From JADJQU01 sp035490315 (GTDB lineage Bacteria > Planctomycetota > UBA1135 > GCA-002686595), in contig DATHET010000178.1 of NCBI GenBank assembly GCA_035490315.1, forward strand, positions 1 to 64,000: 64,000 nucleotides of DNA, given 5' to 3'. The notes below the pieces were generated by a model. It saw only the letters and a list, made by a program, of their open reading frames with translations. It made no database searches and was not told where the DNA came from. The number at the start of each line of letters is the position of its first letter. Positions within the stretch are counted from its first letter, which is position 1. Positions 1-7,333 of this stretch are shown here, in pieces. Made by a program: the position numbers and the translations under genes.

Positions 1-4
1 ATAG

Positions 5-32
5 ATGGTGGTGTTTTACCGGGTACCGTCAG
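5..32. repeat. Half-copy of the long palindrome found at 37.7 kb
   Basis: These 28 bases match positions 37730-37757 (the right arm of the perfect palindrome at 37673-37763) at 24 of 28 positions, including the shared core TACCGGGTACCGTCAG. The copy ends four bases before the flgE stop codon, just as the other copy lies at the ends of its two genes. The other half would lie outside the window. It probably acts as a transcription terminator for flgE, but it is also a member of a small sequence family. Confidence 0.7.
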
Positions 33-35
33 GGA

Positions 36-1979
36 TTACCTGAGCAGGTTGACCAGCTCGCTGAGGACCTGGTCGGTGGTCGTGATCACGCGGGCGTTGG
101 CTTGGAAGCCGCGTTGGGCTTCGATCAGGTGGACGAACTCCTCGGCGATCTCGACGTTGGAGCCTTCGAGGGCTCCGCCGACGACTTCACCGGCGCCGGC
201 CTGCGACCCGATCGACACGGTGCGAGCTCCGGAGTTCGCGGTCGCGGCCCACAGGCTATTGCCGACCTCGCGCAGGCCGTTCTCGTTGACGAAGTTCGCG
301 ATGCCGAGCTGGCCCAGGTCCTGGACCTGGCCGTTGGTGTAGAAGCCCTGGATCGCGCCGTCGCCATTGACCGCCATGTTCGAGAGCTCGCCGACGCCGT
401 AGCCGTCCTGTCCGTCCGCGAACATCGTCGTCGGGCCGCCGAACATCGTCACGCCGTCGTACAAGGACGGCGTGCCGAGGTCCAGGGTCACCGATTGGGC
501 GGGCTGGCCGGTGAAGGTCGCGGTGAAGTCGTTGGTCACGGGCAGGGTCGCGATCGTGCCGTTCGCGTTGAAGCGCAGGCCCGTCAGCGTTCCGATGATC
601 GTGCCCTCGCTGGGCGGAATCGAAGGCGTGACGTCCCACGAGCCGTCGTCCTGACGCTCGAAAGTGAACGTCACCGTGTGCGCGGTGCCCGCCTGGTCGA
701 AGACTTCGATCGAGGTCGTGGCCGTGTCGGGATCGCTGCCGACCGTCGTCGCGAGGAAGGCGTGCTGCGACCACTGGGTCGATCCGGTCGAGCCGGTGAA
801 GTCCTGGATCGAGAGGGAAAGTCCCGTCGCTCCCGTGTTGTCGGCGGTCATGTCGATCTTGCCCGTGGTCGCGTTCAAGGTCGGAGTGCCCTGCGGGTAC
901 AGGTTGTCGATGAAGGTGATCAGCGAAGCGAGGTCATCGCCGTCCTGGCCCGTTCCCGTGCCGAACACGAAAGTGCCGCTGACCGGCGTGCCGTCCGTGT
1001 CGAGGCCGCTGATCGTGATCCGGTCGCCGGGGACGTAGTCGGTCACGTTGGAAGGCAGGTTGTTGAGCTTAGTCGCGCCAGTCGCGACGGCCTCGGTGCC
1101 CGACACCAGGTTGAGCGGCAGGCCGATCAGCGAAGCGAGGTCCTTGGCGGCGGCTCCGGGAACCACCATGACGCTCACCGCGGCGCCGGTGCGGTCGCTG
1201 GTGATCGACACCGAGCCTCCGGTAGTGACCGCGGCAGTCACGCCGCTCGAGGGCAGCGCATTGATCGCGTTGACGATGTCCAGCGCGGTCACCGTGCCGG
1301 TGACGCTGGGCACGGCAACCTGCTGCGGTGCGCCGCCCGAGACGACGAGGTCCATGGTCCAGGTCTCGCCGGCCGGGATCGTGTAGGGACCGTTGACGCT
1401 GCCGCTGACGCTGGCCTGGGTGCCGTCGGCGAAGGCCGAGGTCGAGGTCAGGACTTGCGCGAGCGGACCCGTGACTTCCGCCGGCAGGTTGCCGGTGAAG
1501 GTCGCGGTGGTCGTGGCCGAGGGCGGGAAGAGCGAGGTGGAGTCGACGTCGATCGCCTGGCCGTTCTGACCGAGCACCAGGTAGCCCGTGCGCTGGTCGA
1601 CGAGGCGACTCGTGCCGTCGAGGCCGAAGGTCCCGACGCGCGTGTAGAGGGTGTTGATCCCGTCGCTCAACATGAAATTGCCGCGACCCGACATGGCCAG
1701 GTCGAACACGCGCCCGGTGTTGGTCAAGGCACCCTGCGACATGTCGCGGCCGATGTCGGCGAGGGTCACGCCCAGTCCCATCTGCACCGGATTGCGGCCG
1801 CCGGTGGTGCCGGTCGGCAGCGAGGCGAAGCGCAGGTTCTGGCTGAACTGATCGGCGAAAGTCGCCCGCGATGACTTGAAGCCCGAGGTCGACGCGTTCG
1901 CGAGGTTGTTGCCGATCACGCCGATCCAACCTTCGTGGGCCTGCAGGCCGGAGAGTGCGGAGTAGAGAGCGCTGGTCAT
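36..1979 (-). CDS. flgE: Flagellar hook protein FlgE
   Basis: This is the structural subunit of the flagellar hook, the curved joint between rod and filament, exported by the flagellar type III system. The 647-residue product opens with the rod/hook N-terminal helix (SALSGLQAHEGWIGVIGNN, then LANASTSGFKSS), which is typical of hook and rod proteins. It closes with the matching C-terminal helix (FVHLIEAQRGFQANARVITT). The long middle, residues about 90 to 560, is rich in Thr, Gly and Ala, as in large hook proteins, so the protein is longer than the roughly 400-residue enteric FlgE. I chose the ATG at 1979 because the family motif starts right there; 46 more upstream codons are open but Arg-rich and unlike the family. 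It lies directly after flgD and fliK, so the three form a hook operon. Confidence 0.95.
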   Translation of the reverse strand: MTSALYSALSGLQAHEGWIGVIGNNLANASTSGFKSSRATFADQFSQNLRFASLPTGTTGGRNPVQMGLGVTLADIGRDMSQGALTNTGRVFDLAMSGRGNFMLSDGINTLYTRVGTFGLDGTSRLVDQRTGYLVLGQNGQAIDVDSTSLFPPSATTTATFTGNLPAEVTGPLAQVLTSTSAFADGTQASVSGSVNGPYTIPAGETWTMDLVVSGGAPQQVAVPSVTGTVTALDIVNAINALPSSGVTAAVTTGGSVSITSDRTGAAVSVMVVPGAAAKDLASLIGLPLNLVSGTEAVATGATKLNNLPSNVTDYVPGDRITISGLDTDGTPVSGTFVFGTGTGQDGDDLASLITFIDNLYPQGTPTLNATTGKIDMTADNTGATGLSLSIQDFTGSTGSTQWSQHAFLATTVGSDPDTATTSIEVFDQAGTAHTVTFTFERQDDGSWDVTPSIPPSEGTIIGTLTGLRFNANGTIATLPVTNDFTATFTGQPAQSVTLDLGTPSLYDGVTMFGGPTTMFADGQDGYGVGELSNMAVNGDGAIQGFYTNGQVQDLGQLGIANFVNENGLREVGNSLWAATANSGARTVSIGSQAGAGEVVGGALEGSNVEIAEEFVHLIEAQRGFQANARVITTTDQVLSELVNLLR

Positions 1980-2040
1980 GGTGCTGAGTTCTTCGTGAGC
2001 GGTGTGGTGGTGAAAAAGTGTGTGCGGCTGCGCGCGAGTT

Positions 2041-2511
2041 TCAAGGCGCGGGAGTGACGGGAGGCGTGACCGGAGCGACCGGCGGCGTGCCGATCTCGGA
2101 GATCGCGGCGAGCGCAACGTCCTTGCCGCCGATCGACAGCATCGCCATGCCGTCCTTGATCTTCACGCTGTCGACCTTGCCCCAGGTCTCGGCCTGGGTG
2201 TCCGGGTCGGTGAACTTGACGTCCTTGCCCATCAAGGCGCTCGCGTCGGTCATCTGCTGCAGCGCCGCGTTCGATTGCTGGAGCACGGCGAGCCCGACGA
2301 TGTTGTCGTTCAGGTTCTGCATCTGCTCGAGCGAGGAGAACTGCGCGAGCTGGGCCAGCATCTCGTCGTTCTTCGCCGGCTCGAGCGGGTCCTGATTCTT
2401 GAGCTGCGTCGCGAGCAGATTCATGAAGGAGTCCTTGCCCACTCCGCCGTTCTTCTTGTCAGAGGAGAGGTTGGAGATCGCTTCGGTGGCGCTGGTTCCG
2501 GTGATTTGCAT
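2041..2511 (-). CDS. flgD: Flagellar hook assembly (capping) protein FlgD
   Basis: FlgD caps the growing hook and helps FlgE subunits assemble, then is lost. The 156-residue product carries the conserved N-terminal block at about residues 27-70, with the segments FMNLLATQLKNQDPLEP and LAQFSSLEQM. The remainder is short and ends in a Pro-rich tail. Enteric FlgD is about 220-230 residues with a C-terminal Tudor/Ig-like module; here there is room for only a small part of that, so this is a minimal version. The ATG is preceded by a GAGGA ribosome site. The gene sits between fliK-like and flgE on the same strand with short gaps. Confidence 0.93.
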   Translation of the reverse strand: MQITGTSATEAISNLSSDKKNGGVGKDSFMNLLATQLKNQDPLEPAKNDEMLAQLAQFSSLEQMQNLNDNIVGLAVLQQSNAALQQMTDASALMGKDVKFTDPDTQAETWGKVDSVKIKDGMAMLSIGGKDVALAAISEIGTPPVAPVTPPVTPAP

Positions 2512-2523
2512 CGCATTTCCTCG

Positions 2524-3732
2524 TCAGGCGTAAGTGTCGACACCGCTCGTGGACAAGCGACGCGCTAGCGCGTGCTCGACCTGAACGGGAGTGAGATCGA
2601 AACGGTGGTGGCTCGCGCGCGGCGAGTCAGATCGGGAGTCCTGTCCACGGCCCGGCCCATCGCCGGTGTGGCTGTTCATCAGGCTGAAGGAGAGCTCGAG
2701 CGTGCGCGTCTCGGCAGCGTGACCCGCGAGCGCGGCCTTCAGCTCGGGAGCGTGGAGCTCGAGCGCGCGCAGAGCCTGCACCGATTCGGCGCGCACGTCG
2801 GCCGTCAGCGCGCCGTGCTCGACGCGCAGACGGATCGAGACGCGTCCGAGGGACTCTGGCGCGAGGTGGATGTTCGCTTCGCGCAGGTCGGCGGAAAGTC
2901 CGACGCGGACCTGGCGCAGGATCTCGGCGGCGGAATCGTTGGCGTGGGCACGAGCGGTGTGCAACGCTCGCGGATCAGCGGTCTCGCGGACCAGGGCGAG
3001 CTCGCGCTCGAAATCGTGCGGCAGGTCCGCCCCGGCGGGCGTCGCGCTCGTCGGAGCACTCGCAGTGGTGTCGAGCTTCGGAGCGAGGAGCGCGGGCTCC
3101 TGCGCTGTCGGCGTCTTGGACGGGCTCGACTCGACAGCCGGTGCTTCCGGTGTCGCGGCGCCAAGGTCAGCTGCGAGGGTCGCGGGTGCGCTCGTCGCAG
3201 GTGCTTGGACGTTCGAGGCGGCGGCGATCGCGGACGCGTCGACAACTGTGGGAGTCGCGGGACTCGAAGCGGGGCTCGCCGCGTCTTCCAGCCCGTCGGA
3301 TGAGGCCACCACTTCAGGATTCGCCGCGACGGCGATCCCCGAAGGCGGCGTCCCCTCGGCGGCTTGCGCGGATTCGGGCTGCGGGCTCTCGGGGCGCACG
3401 CTCGCTTTTGCTCGCCCAGCCCGGGGTTGGTCGACCGCGGGAGCTTCCGCGGCAGGCGGCTCGCTCTTCTCGTGTTCCTTGGCGGGAGTCTTCTCGAGTC
3501 GACGAGATTCCAGGGACTCCTCGGCCGCGGGCCGTGCGCGCGAGGCGCTTTCCTCGGCGCGCGAGGCCCCATCGGCCTTCTCCGCGGCCGCGCGGCGCCC
3601 GCTGACTTCGTCGAGCTGCTCGTCGAAGCCCCGCGCGTCCCCGGTCGACTCGGTGACGTCACGTTCATGCCTTACGGCAGTCGCGCGTTCGAGTGTCGGG
3701 CCGGTGGGCCGCAGTCCGGGGAGCAGTTCCAT
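2524..3732 (-). CDS. fliK: FliK-like flagellar hook-length control protein
   Basis: FliK measures hook length and switches export specificity from hook to filament subunits. The first roughly 270 residues are low-complexity, rich in Ala, Pro, Glu and Ser, as expected of the ruler region. The C-terminal part contains a typical Flg_hook domain (ADLREANIHLAPESLGRVSI, then a segment rich in LRVEHGALTADV). It stops 12 bases before flgD and belongs to the same hook operon. The start is uncertain: the frame stays open back to a TTG at 3990, but third-position GC falls there and a sigma-54-like promoter sits just upstream of the ATG at 3732. I therefore took 3732. Identity rests on the C-terminal domain plus context, since FliK N-termini do not align. 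Confidence 0.8.
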   Translation of the reverse strand: MELLPGLRPTGPTLERATAVRHERDVTESTGDARGFDEQLDEVSGRRAAAEKADGASRAEESASRARPAAEESLESRRLEKTPAKEHEKSEPPAAEAPAVDQPRAGRAKASVRPESPQPESAQAAEGTPPSGIAVAANPEVVASSDGLEDAASPASSPATPTVVDASAIAAASNVQAPATSAPATLAADLGAATPEAPAVESSPSKTPTAQEPALLAPKLDTTASAPTSATPAGADLPHDFERELALVRETADPRALHTARAHANDSAAEILRQVRVGLSADLREANIHLAPESLGRVSIRLRVEHGALTADVRAESVQALRALELHAPELKAALAGHAAETRTLELSFSLMNSHTGDGPGRGQDSRSDSPRASHHRFDLTPVQVEHALARRLSTSGVDTYA

Positions 3733-3744
3733 GCCCACGGGACT

Positions 3745-3760
3745 TGCAAGGGCGTTGCCA
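3745..3760 (-). promoter_or_regulatory. Candidate sigma-54 (-24/-12) promoter of the hook operon
   Basis: Read leftward the sequence is TGGCAACGCCCTTGCA. It has the GG and GC doublets ten bases apart and matches the sigma-54 consensus halves TGGCA and TTGCA exactly. Hook genes are sigma-54 dependent in many bacteria. The predicted transcription start falls almost on the ATG at 3732, so either the message is leaderless or translation starts further in. No activator gene is visible nearby. Confidence 0.45.
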
Positions 3761-4119
3761 AGCGTCGTCTGCCCCTCCCGAGGCTCCGGCGGCCGTCGGA
3801 CCCGACGCTTTGCGCAAGCACTTCGCGGTCGATCCCGACGACTTGCCTCTTGCGGGAAAGATCTTCGCGGGCCAAACAGTCCCGCCCGCGGGTCTGCGTC
3901 CGGACCGTCAGACTCAAAGTCGGTGTCCACCGGGTAGTCTTCGGGTACTCGCAGCACCCCATCGGGAATCCGCGAGACCCTTCCAGGCAAGGCTCGAGCT
4001 GCCGTTTCGAGCCAGAATCGCAGCGTCCGGTTACCGTTTCAGGCAATGTCTCGCCCGCTCCTCCATCGGTCCTGCGCGGCCGGTGAGCCCTCCAAAAGCG
4101 ACTTGATCAGCACCCGTTC

Positions 4120-7023
4120 ATGAGTACTCCGACCCGTCTGCTCCCCCTCGTGATCCTGACCCTGACCAGCGCCTCCGCCAGCGCCCAGCACGCCCAGGTT
4201 TCGGCGGTCGCCGTCAACCCGAACAACGCAGCCGAGGTCTGGTCGGCCAACCGCGACAACAACTCGGTGGCCGTGGTCGACACCCAGGTCGGCGCCCTCT
4301 CCGCGGAGATCGCGGTGGGGATGAAGCCGCGCTCGCTGGCCTTCAGCCACGACGGTTCGCGCGTGTTCGTCGCCAACAGCCGCGGCAACGTGCCCTTCAA
4401 TCGGCACTTCGCCTCGCCCTTCCTCGGCAGTGAAGTCCGCGGCAGCGTCAGCGTGATCGACACGGCGACGCGCACCGTGACCGCCACTTTGAACGCCGAC
4501 CTGGTCGGGGTCGAGCCTTACGGCGTCGCGGTCTCGCCGAACGGCAAGTACTTCGTCGTCTCGGGCTTCGCCAGCGGGACCCTGCGCTTCTTCGATGCTC
4601 AGACGCTGCAGCCCAAGGCTTCGTTCGACTTCCAGGACGACCTGAACTTCATTCCGGCGCCCTTCACGGTCGCCGATGTGGACTCCAACCGCGACGGCAT
4701 CCCCGACCTGGGCGAGCCGCGCGGCTTCGTGATCAAGTCCGACAGCCGGCACATGTACGTGACGCACAACAAGTCGCCGTTCATCTCGATGCTCGAGATC
4801 ACGCTCGACGCGAACGGCCTGCCCACGCATGCGGTCCTGGGCAAGAAGATCGACACGAACGAGTACCCGTTCGACGCGATCTTCAACCCGGTCCCGGTGC
4901 GCGTCCTGAAGAGCCAGGGCTTCCCGCGCTTCCTCGAGGACATCGCCCTCTCTCCGGACGGCAAGCGCGCCCTGGTGCCGCACGTCCTGACCAACGTCAA
5001 CCACGACGTGAACTTCAATTTCGGGCCGCAGCTCGCGGGCGATTTCGCCAACCGCGTGTATCCGGCCCTGACGATGCTCGACACGCGCCACAATTCGTTC
5101 AAGACTCCGGGCGACCTCTCGAATCGCTTGCACAACGAGCTCAGCGACAGCCTGGCTCCCGCGGAGTATTCGGCCTTCGGATCCGCGGCGCTGTCCTCGG
5201 CCGGCAGGGTCACGCTCGGCGCAGTCGGTACGCCCGTGATCGGCGGCACGATGGATCTCCTGATCGACGGCATGCCCGCGGGCAGCACTGGCGTCGTGGT
5301 GCTCGGCAAGGAAGTGGACATGCCCATGGGGCCGATCGGCACGCTCTATGTGCGCTCGCGCTTCATTTTCCCGATCGTCAACGGCAAGGCGACGATCCAG
5401 ATCGCCAATCAGCCGCAATACCAGGGCGTGGTGGTTTCACTCCAGGCCTTGATCTCCACCAATGGACAGCTCTCGCAGCTTTCCAACGGCTTGCGCGTCC
5501 GCATGGGTCTCGCGAACCAGGGCGTCGGCCTCAACAAGATGGGGTATCGCGCGGGCCATCCGTCGCGCGTCGCCTTCAACGCCGCGGGCACCCGCGCGCT
5601 GATGCTCAACCGCGGGTCCGAGGACCTGTTCCTGTACGACGTCAACGGCAGCGACATGACGCTGCGCAGCGTCTTCCCGCCGCGGCTCGGGTTCCAGGAG
5701 CGCCAGGCCCTCGACACGACCACGCCGATGGGCGACCTGCCGCTCGGCATGGCGGTGGTCGACGACGCGAGCACGCAGGCCGACGACGCGCTGGTCTACG
5801 TGACCAATGAGCTGACCCGCACCCTCTCGGTGCTGCGCGTCGATTGGAAGACCGGCGTGATCCTGAAGGAGAAGAACCAGATTCCGACCCACCAGGGCCC
5901 GGACATCTTCTCGCTCTCGGTGCGCCACGGCGACGAGCTGTTCGAGGACGCCTCGCGTCCGCAGACCGCCGGCAACTTCAACAACTCCTGCGCCTCCTGC
6001 CACTTCGAAGGCGGCGAGGACGCCAACGTGTGGCAACGTCCCGCGGGTCCGCGCAGCACCATGCCGATGTACGGCGGGACGCTCGCGACGGGCTTGATCC
6101 TGTGGAAGGGCGTGCGCATCAACGCCGGCGAGACGGGACCGATGTTCCACGGCGAGAACGGCGGCACGGGCACCTTCGATGATGCCGAGCAGCAGTCGCT
6201 GGTCGATTTCCACGAAACGCTCTCGGTGCCGCTCAATCCCAACCTGGATCCGGTCACCGGACAGCTGAGCGCCCAGGCCGCCTTGGGCCGCGACCTGTTC
6301 CACGCCACGAACGACACCGGCCTCAATCCCAACCTGCGCAAGGCGGGTTGCGCCGTCTGCCACCAGGCGACTGAGCCGACGTCCGGCGCCCTGCGCGCCT
6401 TCACGCGCGACTTCCTGGATCCGCAGCTCACCGGCGGCGAGACCCTCGCGTTGCTCGATCCCTTCTGCCTGGTCCTGAAGGACAACTTCGCGGCGCCGAG
6501 TCTGCAGAACATCAACTCGGCGGTGAACATCGACCGCGACAACGACGGACAGCCCGACCCCGATCGCAACTTCGACGGGTACATCGACGTCGAGACCTAC
6601 GCGCCGATGAACATCGACGGCGACGACAATTTCGCGCGCGACGATCCCAACAGCTATCCCTGCCCGTCGGATCCGCTCGATCCGAACTCGCCCCAGACGG
6701 TCTTCAAGCGCGAGCCGCGCCTGTTCTCGATCCCGACCAAGCTCGGCGTGTGGTCGACGGGACCCTACTTCCACGATCACAGCGCCTTCTCCCTGCGCAT
6801 GATCGTCGATCCCGAAGCCCAGGCTCTGAGCCCGATCTACGGCAGCCCGGCCTTCCCGGGACAGACGCCCTATCCGGGGCTGAACAAGTTCTTCAACGAG
6901 TTCCACGACGTGCGCGGCCACGAGCAATTCGTGCAGGGCGCTTCGAAGGTGCAGCTCGACCTGCACAGCACCAACGCCCAAGCCGACATCGAGGCCCTGC
7001 TCGCTTACATCACGTCGATCTGA
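4120..7023 (+). CDS. Secreted beta-propeller and diheme cytochrome c protein
   Basis: This is a 967-residue exported protein with a Sec signal peptide (cleavage near ASASAQ, residue 23). The first half has YncE-like propeller repeats (VAVNPNNAAEVWSANRDNNS and SLAFSHDGSRVFVANS are typical blades). The second half carries two c-type heme sites, CASCH near residue 622 and CAVCH near residue 743. This arrangement is seen in diheme cytochrome c peroxidase/MauG-like proteins. Between residues about 806 and 850 lies an Asp-rich run (DRDNDGQPDPDRNFDGYIDV) resembling calcium-binding EF-hand or thrombospondin-3 loops. It probably performs periplasmic electron transfer or oxidation; the substrate is unknown. 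The ATG at 4120 gives a clean signal peptide but no obvious ribosome site. It is transcribed alone, away from the fliK operon, with a strong terminator behind it. Confidence 0.85.
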   Translation: MSTPTRLLPLVILTLTSASASAQHAQVSAVAVNPNNAAEVWSANRDNNSVAVVDTQVGALSAEIAVGMKPRSLAFSHDGSRVFVANSRGNVPFNRHFASPFLGSEVRGSVSVIDTATRTVTATLNADLVGVEPYGVAVSPNGKYFVVSGFASGTLRFFDAQTLQPKASFDFQDDLNFIPAPFTVADVDSNRDGIPDLGEPRGFVIKSDSRHMYVTHNKSPFISMLEITLDANGLPTHAVLGKKIDTNEYPFDAIFNPVPVRVLKSQGFPRFLEDIALSPDGKRALVPHVLTNVNHDVNFNFGPQLAGDFANRVYPALTMLDTRHNSFKTPGDLSNRLHNELSDSLAPAEYSAFGSAALSSAGRVTLGAVGTPVIGGTMDLLIDGMPAGSTGVVVLGKEVDMPMGPIGTLYVRSRFIFPIVNGKATIQIANQPQYQGVVVSLQALISTNGQLSQLSNGLRVRMGLANQGVGLNKMGYRAGHPSRVAFNAAGTRALMLNRGSEDLFLYDVNGSDMTLRSVFPPRLGFQERQALDTTTPMGDLPLGMAVVDDASTQADDALVYVTNELTRTLSVLRVDWKTGVILKEKNQIPTHQGPDIFSLSVRHGDELFEDASRPQTAGNFNNSCASCHFEGGEDANVWQRPAGPRSTMPMYGGTLATGLILWKGVRINAGETGPMFHGENGGTGTFDDAEQQSLVDFHETLSVPLNPNLDPVTGQLSAQAALGRDLFHATNDTGLNPNLRKAGCAVCHQATEPTSGALRAFTRDFLDPQLTGGETLALLDPFCLVLKDNFAAPSLQNINSAVNIDRDNDGQPDPDRNFDGYIDVETYAPMNIDGDDNFARDDPNSYPCPSDPLDPNSPQTVFKREPRLFSIPTKLGVWSTGPYFHDHSAFSLRMIVDPEAQALSPIYGSPAFPGQTPYPGLNKFFNEFHDVRGHEQFVQGASKVQLDLHSTNAQADIEALLAYITSI

Positions 7024-7046
7024 GCGAAGCCTCCGCCTGAAACCAA

Positions 7047-7082
7047 GCGGCCCCGCGCGGAAGCGATTCCGCGCGGGGCCGC
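7047..7082 (+). terminator. Intrinsic terminator after the cytochrome gene
   Basis: A perfect 16-bp GC-rich stem (GCGGCCCCGCGCGGAA with its complement) encloses a four-base loop, 24 bases after the stop codon. A nearly identical hairpin occurs 230 bases further on at 7283-7318. Confidence 0.85.
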
Positions 7083-7143
7083 CTTCATTCCTGGAAGCGC
7101 GTTGGAAAGGGCGCCGCAGCCAGACCGCGTTCGATTGGAGGAC

Positions 7144-7230
7144 TCAGGGGACGATCGACCAACTCTGGGTCAGTTCATCGGTCTCGGTCAAGGTCAGCTC
7201 GCGGGCGTGGAGTTGTAGCTCCAGGAACTC
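7144..7230 (-). pseudogene. Duplicated C-terminal fragment of the adjacent esterase gene
   Basis: This 87-base stretch matches the last 29 codons of the esterase gene (from 7334) at about 77 of 87 positions, including the stop codon, but has a one-base deletion that breaks the frame. The homology fades after 7230 and no upstream coding sequence remains. The terminator hairpin next to it is also duplicated. It is a relic of a tandem duplication or an old recombination event and is not expected to be expressed. Confidence 0.8.
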
Positions 7231-7282
7231 CCGGCTCTGCCATCGCTCCTCGCGCTGAGCACCGTCGCTCCCTGAAACGAAA

Positions 7283-7318
7283 GCGGCCCCGCGAGGGCTG
7301 GATTCCTCGCGGGGCCGC
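7283..7318 (-). terminator. Intrinsic terminator after the esterase gene
   Basis: A perfect 14-bp stem (GCGGCCCCGCGAGG and its complement) with an eight-base loop lies 16 bases past the esterase stop. It shares its outer ten base pairs with the hairpin at 7047-7082, as part of the same local duplication. Confidence 0.85.
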
Positions 7319-7333
7319 CCTCGTTTGGAAAAC

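Noticed and set aside
102..1874. A 590-codon frame opposite flgE
   Set aside because: Arg/Gly/Ala/Val-rich product with no domain, wholly antisense to a clear flgE; a shadow of GC-rich coding sequence.
3672..4046. A 124-codon leftward frame upstream of fliK
   Set aside because: No recognisable motif and it overlaps the fliK frame in a different phase; the sequence is also low in third-position GC.
5437..6981. A 514-codon frame opposite the cytochrome gene
   Set aside because: Composition is that of reversed codons; the heme and propeller motifs are on the other strand.
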